From contig CAZPRY010000003.1 of the NCBI GenBank assembly GCA_964589175.1, positions 1-64,000 of the forward strand: 64,000 nt of DNA, in the 5' to 3' direction. The translations under genes and the position numbers were made by a program. Under the pieces are notes generated by a model, which saw only the letters and a list, made by a program, of their open reading frames with translations, searched no databases and was not told the origin of the DNA. Positions 41,112 through 50,870 of the stretch are shown piece after piece (position 1 is the first letter of the stretch; every line of letters begins with the position of its first letter). Source of the DNA: CAZPRY01 sp964589175. Lineage in GTDB: Bacteria > Fidelibacterota > UBA2242.

Positions 41112-43237
41112 TGCATGATATATCGATCCATTTTCTAAACCTCAAAATCTGGTTTGCGGCCCTTATTCTACTCGCACTGATCCTGTTCATAGTTGCTTTC
41201 AAAGCCCGCCGCCAGGACCTGAATCGGGATTTTTATATTCTGGCAATTTTGCGCGGCGCAGTGCTTATGCTGGCGCTGTTTCTGTTTGCCCAGCCGGTTT
41301 TACAGTGGACGCAACGCCGGGAATATAAACCCGAGTTCCTCGTCTGGCTGGACAATTCGCTGAGTATGAAGCATCAGAAGGATTTCTCGCCGGATACGCT
41401 TCTGGCTGGATTGAGAGGATTTGAAAAGGCGCTGGGGCAGCGCGATATAACGCTGCGCTACCTGCTGGTCGGCGACAGTGCTCGGGCAATTCGAAATCCG
41501 CAAAACGGCCTGACCTTCAGCGACGGCAGCACCGATATCGTGGCGGCTTTCCAGACGGCCCAAACCGGTGAGGAGCACAACTTCCGCGGAGCCTTGCTGG
41601 TTTCCGACGGCGTGGTAACGCGGGGTGAAGACCCGCGCTTTATGGCGCCTGACGTCGGTTTTCCTGTTTTCACCCTGGGTATCGGCGACAGCCTGCAGCC
41701 CCTGGATCCGTCCATTGCCGGTATCACTTTACCGACTTCAGCCAGGCTGGACGATACGCTGAATATTTCAGTTGAGTTCGTTCCACTCGGGAACGGACAA
41801 ACGCTTGAGATTTCCCTATACGAAGGGGAGAAACTTATCGATAAGCGGATCGTGAAGACGCAAGCGGAATACTTCCGGCAGGAAATGAAATTCCGTACGA
41901 TTCCCGAAAGAACCGGGCGACGAAAATATTCGGTGCTTCTGAAAGCAGAAGACGATCCGAATATCTACAATAACAAACAGGCCGGGATTATCAGGGTAAC
42001 CGAGCAACGTAAAAGGATCGTGATCATCAGCGGGCAGGCCGGTTTTGAGGCCCAAATCCTGGCGGAAGTGCTGGCGCAACTGGACGATACCGATGTGTTG
42101 CAATACAGTGAAACGCCCTCCGGAATGATTCCGCGCTCCTTCTCGGCGACCATTGCGCAGAAATGGGATTGTGCAGTACTTGTAAATTACCCGACGCAGG
42201 AATCCGGGCGGAGCGATTTCGCTGCTGTTCGGAGCAAACTTACCGCGGAAAAGGTCCCGCTCTTTGTTTTTCCTGGCAGTCGCACGGCAGCCGACAAATT
42301 GAGCGATCTGCTGGGACAGCGCGCGGTCGAGTTCGAGATCAATCCCGAAAGTAAAAGCTCAGTTCTTGTACAATTTGAGGAGAGCTCCCGGAATCATCCG
42401 GCGGTGCGCAGCCGTTTCTATCGCGGTGAAGAATTTTCGCTCTGGAACAATCTGCCGCCGGTTGGCTGGCCATATCGCCGTTTCGCACTGCGAACACAGC
42501 TGCTTACCCTGGTCAAGGCCGCAACCCTGCAGGAGCAGCCGGTCCTGGCCGTCGGCGAGCTGGCCCAATGCCGGGTCGCATTTTGCTTCGGGCAGGATGT
42601 TTGGCGCTGGTACTTCATGACACGCGAGAGCGATCTGGCGCCTATTTACCCGGCCTTAATGCAGGGAACTGCGCTCTGGCTCAGCGATACCCTGGCGACT
42701 TCCAACATTCTGCTGGAAACGGCTAAGGAGGTTTACCTGGTAGGCGAATCGGCGGCCATCCGAACGCGTGTTTTCGATCTGCAGGGTAATTTCCTGCAAG
42801 ATGCTGCGGTCCAAATTATGGCTAAAAGAGCCGCTGACGGAACGGAAATTCCACTCAAAGCGAACCGGCTTGAGGATTATTACGAGGCCGAATTGCCGCT
42901 GCGCACCGGTGGGAACTATATCATCCGCGCGGAAGTAAAACTGGGTGATAATGTGCTTGGTGACAGGGAGATAAGAATTGAGGTACTGGACCAACCCGTT
43001 GAGTTGCTGACCGTGATGCAGCGAGCGGATGTACTCCGGGTAATTTCGCAGAAAACAGGCGGAAAGAAGCTCGGCCTGACCGACCTCGAAGCTTTGGCCC
43101 GCATGATCCCGTCGGAATCTAAAATTGTCGAATTCAGGCGGGAATTGAAACTCTGGCGCTTCTTTGGAATCCTGCTGATTCTCATCATCCTGCTGGCGTT
43201 GGAGTGGACTTACCGCAGAATGCGCGGTTATCAGTAA
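41111..43237 (+). CDS. Large membrane protein with von Willebrand A-like domain
   Basis: I start at ATG 41111, overlapping the tsaD stop; the ORF upstream of that is tsaD in another frame. The 708-residue product has two N-terminal membrane helices (about 10-30 and 42-62), then a large extracytoplasmic part. A VWA-like region includes FLVWLDNSLSMKH (partial MIDAS DxSxS, with Asn-Ser replacing the usual order), ALLVSDGVVTRG and FTLGIGD. A GATase-like or Rossmann segment (FVFPGSRTAADKL) follows, and one C-terminal helix (about 684-702). This architecture occurs in FCB and Planctomycetes BatA-like proteins of unknown role. Confidence 0.8.
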   Translation: MHDISIHFLNLKIWFAALILLALILFIVAFKARRQDLNRDFYILAILRGAVLMLALFLFAQPVLQWTQRREYKPEFLVWLDNSLSMKHQKDFSPDTLLAGLRGFEKALGQRDITLRYLLVGDSARAIRNPQNGLTFSDGSTDIVAAFQTAQTGEEHNFRGALLVSDGVVTRGEDPRFMAPDVGFPVFTLGIGDSLQPLDPSIAGITLPTSARLDDTLNISVEFVPLGNGQTLEISLYEGEKLIDKRIVKTQAEYFRQEMKFRTIPERTGRRKYSVLLKAEDDPNIYNNKQAGIIRVTEQRKRIVIISGQAGFEAQILAEVLAQLDDTDVLQYSETPSGMIPRSFSATIAQKWDCAVLVNYPTQESGRSDFAAVRSKLTAEKVPLFVFPGSRTAADKLSDLLGQRAVEFEINPESKSSVLVQFEESSRNHPAVRSRFYRGEEFSLWNNLPPVGWPYRRFALRTQLLTLVKAATLQEQPVLAVGELAQCRVAFCFGQDVWRWYFMTRESDLAPIYPALMQGTALWLSDTLATSNILLETAKEVYLVGESAAIRTRVFDLQGNFLQDAAVQIMAKRAADGTEIPLKANRLEDYYEAELPLRTGGNYIIRAEVKLGDNVLGDREIRIEVLDQPVELLTVMQRADVLRVISQKTGGKKLGLTDLEALARMIPSESKIVEFRRELKLWRFFGILLILIILLALEWTYRRMRGYQ

Positions 43238-43404
43238 AAATTAATGGTTTTTTTATTCAGATTACTCTAATTTTCGGCGTGCTTCTTATAGGACAAAATG
43301 AGAGGGATTCCGTTTAAGTTGACATAAACTGTAATTTGCTACCCAATCCTGACGCAATCATCCCATTTTTATAACAATCTAAAATTTAGTAGAGAGGGTG
43401 TTCT

Positions 43405-44748
43405 ATGAAGAAAATCGCTATGCTCGGTGTCGGTTATGTGGGCCTGGTTTCGGGAACCGGTCTGGCCGATTTCGGTAATGAGGTAATCTGTGTCGACATC
43501 AACGCAGAAAAAATCCGCAAACTGAAGCAGGACGTATTACCGATCTACGAGCCCGGTTTACTGGAACTGGTGCGGAAAAACGTTGCCCAAGGACGACTCT
43601 CCTTTACGACGGATCTAAAGCATAGCATTCAGAATTCCGAGGTGATTTTCCTGGCCTTGCCGACGCCTTCCGGCCCTAAAGGCGAGGTGGACCTCTCTTA
43701 TGTTTTCAACGCTGTGAATACGATCGCCAGGGTCATCAACGGATTCAAGGTGATTGTGACCAAGAGTACGGTGGCTGTCGGGACCGGCGATAAAATCCGC
43801 GATCACCTGCTTGCCCAGGGAGTCAGCGAAGAAATGTTCGACGTTGTCTCCAATCCCGAGTTTTTACGCGAGGGTTCTGCGGTCGGCGACTTCATGCGGC
43901 CCGACCGGGTCGTGATCGGTTCGAGATCGGAAAAGGCGCTGGAGATCATGAAGGAGATCTACCGCAGTTTATACCTGATCGAAACGCCGATTGTGGCGAC
44001 CGATATCCATACCGCCGAAATGATCAAGTATGCTTCGAATGCCTTTCTCGCAACTAAAATTTCATTCATCAACGAGATTGCCAACATCTGCGAAAAAGTG
44101 GATGCCGATGTTCAGGTGGTGGCCAAAGCCATGGGCCTTGACGGCCGCATCTCGAATAAATTCCTGCATGCCGGCCCGGGCTTCGGCGGTTCATGTTTTC
44201 CGAAAGATACCCTGGCGCTGACCAAAATCGCGGAGGGTGTTGGTCTGCACGCCACGATCGTGGAGGCCGTCATCGAGGTCAACCGGCTGCAGAAATTGCG
44301 TGTGGTGGACAAACTGCTGGCCCTGCTGCCGGATCTGAAAGACAAGGTGATCGGCATCCTTGGTTTGGCCTTCAAACCCAACACCGATGATGTCCGTGAT
44401 GCGCCGGCGTTGACGGTGATTGAAGAAATCCTCGCCAGGGGCGGCCGTATCCAGGCCTACGATCCCGAGGCGATGGATGAGATGCGTAAGCATTTTCCGG
44501 ACATCAAATATGTGGCCTCGAGCTACGATGTCATGAAGGAGGCCGACGCGCTGATCATTCTGACCGAATGGAACGAATTTCGCGGGATGAATATTGATTA
44601 CATCAAATCGCTGATGAAGAATCCGATCCTGATCGATACGCGCAATATCTTCGATCCCGAGACGATCATGGAAAAGGGCTTTCGCTACGATTGCATCGGC
44701 CGTAAAATCGAGAATCGGGCCCGGATAACAGGGGAGCAGAAGCGGTGA
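43405..44748 (+). CDS. ugd: UDP-glucose 6-dehydrogenase
   Basis: This 447-residue protein oxidises UDP-glucose to UDP-glucuronate with two NAD+. MLGVGYVGLVSGTGLADFGNEV is the Rossmann start, then TKSTVAVGTGDKI, SNPEFLREGSAVGDFMRPDRVVIG, NAFLATKISFINEIANICEKV, GFGGSCFPKDTLAL (catalytic Cys) and LGLAFKPNTDDVRDAPAL. First gene of the polysaccharide locus; the 167-bp leader (43238-43404) contains a TTGACA at 43319 that could be its -35 but lacks a clear -10. AGAGAGGGTG precedes the ATG. Confidence 0.95.
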   Translation: MKKIAMLGVGYVGLVSGTGLADFGNEVICVDINAEKIRKLKQDVLPIYEPGLLELVRKNVAQGRLSFTTDLKHSIQNSEVIFLALPTPSGPKGEVDLSYVFNAVNTIARVINGFKVIVTKSTVAVGTGDKIRDHLLAQGVSEEMFDVVSNPEFLREGSAVGDFMRPDRVVIGSRSEKALEIMKEIYRSLYLIETPIVATDIHTAEMIKYASNAFLATKISFINEIANICEKVDADVQVVAKAMGLDGRISNKFLHAGPGFGGSCFPKDTLALTKIAEGVGLHATIVEAVIEVNRLQKLRVVDKLLALLPDLKDKVIGILGLAFKPNTDDVRDAPALTVIEEILARGGRIQAYDPEAMDEMRKHFPDIKYVASSYDVMKEADALIILTEWNEFRGMNIDYIKSLMKNPILIDTRNIFDPETIMEKGFRYDCIGRKIENRARITGEQKR

Positions 44749-45773
44749 ACGCAGACCAACAAAAAGTCTATCTCGTTACGGGCGGCGCCGGATTTATCGG
44801 CAGCAACTACATTCATTCTCTTTTTGATCTCTACGACAAACGGGTCCGGGTGGTTAATCTGGATAAACTGACCTACGCCGGCAACCCGGAAAATCTGCGC
44901 GACCTGGAGGCCAATCCCGATTATATTTTCGTCAAAGGGGATATCTGTGACGAAGCGGCTGTGCAGGCGATTTTCGAGAAATACAAGCCGGATTTTGTCG
45001 TCAATTTCGCGGCCGAGAGTCATGTGGATCGCAGCATCGGGAATCCCGGCGATTTTATCCGGACCGATATGTACGGTGTCTATGTGCTCCTGGAGGCCTC
45101 GAAGAAATTCGGGATCGAGCGCTTCATCCAGATCAGTACGGATGAAGTCTACGGCTCGATCGACGACGGCTCCTTCAGCGAAGAATCGCCGCTCAAGCCG
45201 AGCAATCCTTACGCCGCCAGTAAAGCCGGCGGGGACCGCCTGGCCTATTCCTACTTCGTGACCTACGGTTTGCCGGTGATAGTATCGCGTGCTTCGAATA
45301 ATTATGGCCCGTTTCAGTATCCGGAAAAACTGATCTCGCTCTTTGTGACCAATGCGATCGAGGACAAGCCCCTGCCGCTTTACGGCGACGGTCAAAATAT
45401 CCGCGATTGGCTCTATGTGAAAGACCATTGCAGCGCCGTCGAATTCATCTTGAAAAACGGCCGGGACGGTGAAGTTTACAATATCGCCGGTCGCAATGAA
45501 AAGCAAAACATACAGATTACAAATACCATTTTACAGCATCTGAGCAAGCCGGCCGGGTTGATCCGTTATGTTCAGGACCGGCTGGGGCATGATCGCCGCT
45601 ACTCGATCAGCGACGCCAAACTGCGCAAGCTCGGGTGGAATCCCGCCTATGAATTCGAGAGCGGCTTGAGAGAAACAATCGACTGGTATGTCCAAAATCC
45701 CGGTTGGTGGCGGCCCCTGAAAAGCGGCGAATATCTTGAATTTTACAAGAACCATTATAAAATGGAGCTCTGA
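44745..45773 (+). CDS. rfbB: dTDP-glucose 4,6-dehydratase-like enzyme
   Basis: Extended SDR of 342 residues: TGGAGFIGSNYIHSLF, NLDKLTYAGNPENLRDLE, NFAAESHVDRSI, the catalytic TDEVYG, YAASKAGGDRLAYSYFVTYGLPV and RASNNYGPFQYPEKLI. The LDKLTYAG and NNYGPxQYPEKLI signatures are those of RfbB/RmlB, which makes the 4-keto-6-deoxy sugar precursor of rhamnose and related sugars. GTG start overlapping the ugd stop. No rmlA, rmlC or rmlD is in the window, so the final sugar cannot be deduced. Confidence 0.9.
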   Translation: MNADQQKVYLVTGGAGFIGSNYIHSLFDLYDKRVRVVNLDKLTYAGNPENLRDLEANPDYIFVKGDICDEAAVQAIFEKYKPDFVVNFAAESHVDRSIGNPGDFIRTDMYGVYVLLEASKKFGIERFIQISTDEVYGSIDDGSFSEESPLKPSNPYAASKAGGDRLAYSYFVTYGLPVIVSRASNNYGPFQYPEKLISLFVTNAIEDKPLPLYGDGQNIRDWLYVKDHCSAVEFILKNGRDGEVYNIAGRNEKQNIQITNTILQHLSKPAGLIRYVQDRLGHDRRYSISDAKLRKLGWNPAYEFESGLRETIDWYVQNPGWWRPLKSGEYLEFYKNHYKMEL

Positions 45774-45774
45774 A

Positions 45775-47091
45775 ATGACGCTGGAACAGAAAATTGCGAA
45801 TAAAGAGGTAAAGATCGGTATTATCGGTCTCGGTTATGTCGGTTTACCGCTGGCTATTGAATTTACCAACACCAATTTTTCCGTAACCGGAATCGATGTG
45901 CTGCAGGAGAAAGTCGACCTCATCAACCGGGGCAAAAACTATATCGGTGATGTGGTGGACGGGGAATTGGCCCACGCCGTGCAAGCGGGTTTCCTGAAAG
46001 CCACCACGGATTTTGCCGTAATCCGGGAACTGGATGCGATTTCGATCTGCGTCCCGACGCCGCTGCGCAAGACCAAAGACCCGGATGTTTCGTACATTAT
46101 TGCGGCTCTGGAAGAGATCGCCAAGTACCTGCATAAGGATATGCTGATCGTACTGGAAAGCACGACCTACCCCGGTACGACGCGGGAACTCATGCTGCCG
46201 AAGCTGGAAGAGAGCGGCCTCAAGGTCGGGCAGGATTTCTACTTGGCGTTTTCACCGGAGCGGGTCGATCCCGGCAACCCTGTTTACAAAACGAAAAACA
46301 CACCCAAGGTGATCGGTGGCGTGACGAAAAAATGCACCGAAATCGCGAAGTTGCTTTACGAAGAGGTTGTCGATACAGTCGTGCCCGTTTATTCTTCCGA
46401 ATCCGCGGAGATGGTGAAATTGCTGGAGAATACTTTCCGTGCGATCAACATCGGACTGGTCAACGAAGTGGCCCTGATGTGTGATAAACTGGGCGTAGAT
46501 GTCTGGGAAGTCATCGACGCCGCCGCGACCAAACCCTTTGGATTTATGAAATTTTACCCGGGTCCGGGTCTGGGCGGGCATTGCATTCCGATCGATCCGT
46601 TTTATCTTTCCTGGAAAATGAAGACCTTAAACTACAATGCCCGATTCATCGAACTGGCCGGCGAGATCAACACCGCCATGCCGGAGTATGTCGTGGAGTT
46701 GTTAACCGAAGGCCTGAACCAACAGAAGAAGGCAATCAACGGCTCCAAACTCCTGATCCTGGGAATGGCCTACAAGCGCGACATCGACGATGTACGCGAA
46801 TCCCCGGCGCTGGACGTAATGAAACTGCTCGAAGCCAAAGGCGCGGCCGTAGATTATCACGATCCCTATGTAGCCGAAATTCAGTGGAACGGCGGCCATA
46901 AAAAATCGGTTTCCAGCAAAGACTGGGACTTGACCTTCTATGATGCCGCAATCGTGATTACCGATCATAAAAATCTGGATTATGAAATCGTTACCCGGAA
47001 AGTCCCGTTGCTGATCGATACGCGCAATGTCACCGGGAAGTTCATCTCTTCCTATAAGAATATTATTAGATTGGGCGATAAAAGAGGATAG
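45775..47091 (+). CDS. Nucleotide-sugar dehydrogenase (WbpA/TviB type)
   Basis: Start at ATG 45775; the ORF extension upstream is rfbB in another frame. About 438 residues, UDP-glucose/GDP-mannose dehydrogenase superfamily: IGIIGLGYVGLPLAIEFTN, CVPTPLRKTKDPD, ESTTYPGTTRELMLP, AFSPERVDPGN, KLLENTFRAINIGLVNEVA, PGPGLGGHCIPIDPFYLSWK (catalytic Cys) and LGMAYKRDIDDVRESPAL. GGHCIPIDP with YLSWK matches enzymes that oxidise UDP-GlcNAc or UDP-GalNAc to the uronic acid, unlike the neighbouring Ugd. So the glycan probably contains a HexNAc-uronate. Confidence 0.9.
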   Translation: MTLEQKIANKEVKIGIIGLGYVGLPLAIEFTNTNFSVTGIDVLQEKVDLINRGKNYIGDVVDGELAHAVQAGFLKATTDFAVIRELDAISICVPTPLRKTKDPDVSYIIAALEEIAKYLHKDMLIVLESTTYPGTTRELMLPKLEESGLKVGQDFYLAFSPERVDPGNPVYKTKNTPKVIGGVTKKCTEIAKLLYEEVVDTVVPVYSSESAEMVKLLENTFRAINIGLVNEVALMCDKLGVDVWEVIDAAATKPFGFMKFYPGPGLGGHCIPIDPFYLSWKMKTLNYNARFIELAGEINTAMPEYVVELLTEGLNQQKKAINGSKLLILGMAYKRDIDDVRESPALDVMKLLEAKGAAVDYHDPYVAEIQWNGGHKKSVSSKDWDLTFYDAAIVITDHKNLDYEIVTRKVPLLIDTRNVTGKFISSYKNIIRLGDKRG

Positions 47092-47097
47092 TCTGTT

Positions 47098-48384
47098 ATG
47101 TTTAAAACAACCCATTATTTTCGATTTGCCGTTGTCTTCCTGCTGTTATTTTGCGGAGTTAGTCTTGCGCAATCGGACAAAATAGAGTTCAAGGTCAGAC
47201 AGCAGGCCGCCAAAGAGAAACGGACCACTGAGGAAGCAATACGTACCAATGCAATTCTTGACCAGCGGATTCAAAACCGCAAGACGCTGGAAAAAGCACT
47301 TATCGAACTGGATGCCGTGGACGGCTGGGTGATTCCTGAAGAATACCCAATGGGGCCGGGCGATATCCTGGCGATTAACCTGTCGGGCAGTCTGCCCCAA
47401 TACCTCGAAGTTCTGGTCTCGTCGGAGGGACTCGTGGATGTGCCGGGGCATTTTACGGTTGATTTGAAGGGAAAAACACTGGCAGAGGCCAAATCCCTGC
47501 TCGAAAAAAAATTGCGCACCTATTATCAGGATTCCGACGTTTCCATCAATCTAGTCAGCATCCGGCCGATGAAAGTTTTTGTACTGGGTAATGTCTATAG
47601 CATCGGCGCCTGCCTGGCGAAACCGATGGATCGCCTGTTCGACGTAATCACCCGCAGCGGTGGGGCGAAACGCCTGGCAAACCTCAGTGATATCCGTATC
47701 TATAGAGGCGCTGATACGCTGATTGTCGACGGGGCGAAGTATCAACGAACGGGTGATTTAGCCTCTAATCCCCGCCTTCTGGATGGTGATGTCGTATTTG
47801 TTCCAAGTGCGATCCTTAACGAACAGACGGTAAGTGTCCAAGGCGGTGTGCTGGAACCGGGTTTGTATCCCTTGTACCAAAACCAGACCCTGAGCTCATT
47901 TCTCGAAAACTATATGGACTATGGCGAGGATGTTGAACTGGGAACCATAACCGTGACCCGTTACGAGCAGAACGATAAAAAAATGTACGCTTTCGATTTA
48001 AACAATCCCGAGGTCGATAAAGAGATGCGCCAGTTTCAAGTGCAGGCCGGTGACATGATCGAAATCGGGATGCTGAGCCAGATCTACGTTCAGGGTGAGG
48101 TAAACCTTCCCGGTGCCTATCCCTTTATCAGCAACTTCAAGGCGATCGATTACATTGGCCTGGCGGGCGGCAACACACGGAGAGGACGGTCCAGGGCAAT
48201 TACCGTGATTCACCAGGACGGCACCAGGAGCAAAGGCCTGTATTCGGAAGTCACGCGCGGGGATGTCATCGTCGTTCCAATGTCGCTGACCTCGATTCTG
48301 GCCGGTGAATCGGGTGTCATTCAGGTAATCGGAACGGTAGCGTCCATATTCCTGACCATTAACGTGATCAGTAATCGAAAGTGA
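47098..48384 (+). CDS. Polysaccharide export outer membrane protein (Wza-like, SLBB)
   Basis: This 428-residue protein has a signal peptide (RFAVVFLLLFCGVSLAQ, cleavage near residue 25), not a lipobox. A Poly_export domain follows (YPMGPGDILAINLSG, then GLVDVPGHFTVDLKGKTLAEAKSLLEKKL), then SLBB repeats (VFVLGNVYSIGACLAKP, then VSVQGGVLEPGLYPL, then IYVQGEVNLPGAYPF). It should form the outer membrane exit channel. A C-terminal hydrophobic segment is present. Next gene is the co-polymerase, as usual. Confidence 0.92.
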   Translation: MFKTTHYFRFAVVFLLLFCGVSLAQSDKIEFKVRQQAAKEKRTTEEAIRTNAILDQRIQNRKTLEKALIELDAVDGWVIPEEYPMGPGDILAINLSGSLPQYLEVLVSSEGLVDVPGHFTVDLKGKTLAEAKSLLEKKLRTYYQDSDVSINLVSIRPMKVFVLGNVYSIGACLAKPMDRLFDVITRSGGAKRLANLSDIRIYRGADTLIVDGAKYQRTGDLASNPRLLDGDVVFVPSAILNEQTVSVQGGVLEPGLYPLYQNQTLSSFLENYMDYGEDVELGTITVTRYEQNDKKMYAFDLNNPEVDKEMRQFQVQAGDMIEIGMLSQIYVQGEVNLPGAYPFISNFKAIDYIGLAGGNTRRGRSRAITVIHQDGTRSKGLYSEVTRGDVIVVPMSLTSILAGESGVIQVIGTVASIFLTINVISNRK

Positions 48385-48422
48385 TATAACAGCAATTTGT
48401 CATAAATCCATCTGGAGATAGC

Positions 48423-49526
48423 ATGCAAGAAAGAGAATTAAATTTGCGGGAATTGTGGAAAATCATCTGGAAATGGAAAAAGTTCATCATCATCACGGTG
48501 CTGATCCTGACTTTAATATCCATTGGCGTCAGCCTGCTCCTGCCCAAATGGTATGCCGCGACTGCCATAATCCTCGCCCCTGAGACGTCGGATACTTCCC
48601 TGAATCCGATGAGCATTCTGAGCGATTTAGGCATGGGCTCGATGCTTGGCGGTGGGGAGAGTGTCTTTCGCTACCTGGCGATTTTAAAGAGCCGTTCACT
48701 TCGGGAACATGTAATTCAGCGTTTTAATCTGCAGGAACGCTACAAGTGTGAATATCGAAGCCAGGCCCTGAAGAAACTGGATAAAAACCTGAACTTCGAG
48801 GTCGGGGACGAATATCAGATTACCATTTCATTATTTGATAAAGATCAGGATCAGGTTGCGGATATCACCAACTATATTGTTCGCTGCCTGGATTCCATGA
48901 ATATTCAGCTGGCAACGAGCAACGCCCGCAACAACCGTATTTTTATGGAGGGACGGGTTCAGGATGTCATGGATAGTCTGGAAATGATTGGTCAGAATTT
49001 GTCGGCTTTCATGAAAGAAAATGGAATTATCAGCCTCGAAGATCAGGTTAGCGCCGGAGTTTCGCAGGCGGCAATGTTAAAGGCCCAGGTGATCGAGAAA
49101 GAAGTTGAAATGGAAGTGGCTGAAAAGACTTTCGGGAAAACCAATCCCGCCATTCACCAGATCCGTTTTGAATTGGAAAGCCTGCGTGGAAAATACACTG
49201 AATATATTCACAGCAATGCACTTGAAAATTTGATACCCAACTTCAATGACATCCCTGATCTGGAAATTAAGCTTATTAAAATGCAGCGGCAGGTGGACTA
49301 TTATACAACTGTTCTGCAGTATCTCGGACCGCAGTACGAACAGCAAAAATTCGAGGAGGCTAAGGACATTCCTACCCTGCAAATCCTGGATTATGCGGTT
49401 CGGCCGGAGTTGAAAGCCAAACCCAAACGATCCATCATCGTGATTTTGGTATTTTTGTTATCGGGTATCGCCGCGACCACTTATGCGATCATGAAAGAGA
49501 CAGCTTACCGGGAAAATTTAATATAA
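48423..49526 (+). CDS. Wzz-type polysaccharide chain-length regulator
   Basis: This 367-residue inner membrane protein has helices near both ends: FIIITVLILTLISIGVSLLLP (about 20-40) and SIIVILVFLLSGIAATTYAI (about 339-358). Between is a periplasmic domain with MSILSDLGMGSMLGGGESVFRYLAILKSRSLREHV and long coiled coils, the Wzz/PCP fold. There is no C-terminal tyrosine-kinase domain, so it is the kinase-free type. It modulates polymer length together with the polymerase encoded next. Confidence 0.9.
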   Translation: MQERELNLRELWKIIWKWKKFIIITVLILTLISIGVSLLLPKWYAATAIILAPETSDTSLNPMSILSDLGMGSMLGGGESVFRYLAILKSRSLREHVIQRFNLQERYKCEYRSQALKKLDKNLNFEVGDEYQITISLFDKDQDQVADITNYIVRCLDSMNIQLATSNARNNRIFMEGRVQDVMDSLEMIGQNLSAFMKENGIISLEDQVSAGVSQAAMLKAQVIEKEVEMEVAEKTFGKTNPAIHQIRFELESLRGKYTEYIHSNALENLIPNFNDIPDLEIKLIKMQRQVDYYTTVLQYLGPQYEQQKFEEAKDIPTLQILDYAVRPELKAKPKRSIIVILVFLLSGIAATTYAIMKETAYRENLI

Positions 49527-49532
49527 TCGCCT

Positions 49533-50870
49533 ATGATTGTCAGGCTCGGCAGTAAAAAACTTTTCAGAATTCAGGCCTTTTCGGCGGCGGAAATCCTGTT
49601 GCTGCTGTACATTAGTTCGATCATTATTATATCAATGGTACCGTCCGGGAATATCGTATCCAAAGGATTTGGTCTACTGATGCTCTTTTACTTCCTCATA
49701 TTCCAGGTAATCTGGGAAAAGAAGAAGATCTATCTCAGCCGGGAAAACAATTATATCGGGATCTGGCTTTTCTTTTGTCTCCTATCGACCTTGTTCGCTC
49801 TGGATATTCATCTGGTCGCCGTAAAATTTGCAACCCTGATTCAGCTGGTTCTCCTTTTTATCGCGGGTTATTCGATGATTCTGCAGGATGATCGCATCCG
49901 CATAGAGCACATTTTTTATACTATTATCTTCTCGGTTGTGATTACCTATGCCTACGGAGTCAGCACCCAGGGCACTATGTCCGGAATGGTCTATCAAAAT
50001 CGCCTGGCATCCACAGCCGGAGATCCGAATATTCTGGCTGTTTTCGGCGCTTTCGCATTCTTGTTCAGCCTCTATCTTTTTTTGATTCAGAAACGCTGGC
50101 AAATCCGCGTTTTTCTATCAGGAATCGTCGTCTTTCTAATTTACGGAATCATCAAAACGCAATCCCGCCAGGGTATTCTTCTGATAATCATCAGTTCCGT
50201 TTTGTATCTGATTCTGAACAATCTTCACAAGCTCAAGCATCTGGTGAACCGCAGGAAGTTTATTATCCGGATTTTTATGATTTTGGCCATCGTGCTTATC
50301 GCCATCGTGATTGCCTTCTATTTTTTCAGAAAAAGCGAATACTACGCCCGCTTTAATGCCTTGGTGACCTTCCTGAAATTAACCATGAAATCTTCGAATA
50401 GTTATCTGGCAAAGGTTATCGATCACAGTGCTTACGAACGGCGACAACTTGCCCGCTACGGCGTGCTGATCTGGCTGGATCATCCGTTATTCGGGATTGG
50501 TCTCGATAATTTCAGAGTCATGATCAAACATTATTGGCCCATCTCCAGGCCGCTTTATTCGCACAACAATTATATCGAATTACTCTCTTCGATCGGGACT
50601 TTCGGGGCCATCGCCTACTACCTGATTTATGCTTCCATTTTCACCAAATTGATCACATTGCGAAAAAAGTTAGAGCTGCATTCGAAGGAACTTATTCTTG
50701 TTCATATTTTCATCACGGCGATGTTGAGTCTCATGGCCGTTGAATTTGTCACGGTATCCTACTATACCAAATTTGCCTGGATACTCTTTCTCATCATTCT
50801 GGCCTTTTCAAAGAGAATATCTCATCAATTATCGGATCAAAAACAGGATCTGGCGATTGAAGCTGAATAA
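49533..50870 (+). CDS. O-antigen ligase/polymerase family protein (Wzy/WaaL-like)
   Basis: This 445-residue polytopic protein has about 10-12 predicted membrane helices. The large periplasmic loop with GVLIWLDHPLFGIGLDNFRVMIKHYWPISRPLYSHNNYIELLSSIGTFG holds the family's conserved H-N-x-Y-L/I-E region (SHNNYIELL). NRLASTAGDPN and KTQSRQGILLII precede it. Within an export-type locus a Wzy polymerase is more likely than a lipid A ligase, but sequence alone does not decide. It overlaps the flippase start by about 14 nt. Confidence 0.9.
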   Translation: MIVRLGSKKLFRIQAFSAAEILLLLYISSIIIISMVPSGNIVSKGFGLLMLFYFLIFQVIWEKKKIYLSRENNYIGIWLFFCLLSTLFALDIHLVAVKFATLIQLVLLFIAGYSMILQDDRIRIEHIFYTIIFSVVITYAYGVSTQGTMSGMVYQNRLASTAGDPNILAVFGAFAFLFSLYLFLIQKRWQIRVFLSGIVVFLIYGIIKTQSRQGILLIIISSVLYLILNNLHKLKHLVNRRKFIIRIFMILAIVLIAIVIAFYFFRKSEYYARFNALVTFLKLTMKSSNSYLAKVIDHSAYERRQLARYGVLIWLDHPLFGIGLDNFRVMIKHYWPISRPLYSHNNYIELLSSIGTFGAIAYYLIYASIFTKLITLRKKLELHSKELILVHIFITAMLSLMAVEFVTVSYYTKFAWILFLIILAFSKRISHQLSDQKQDLAIEAE

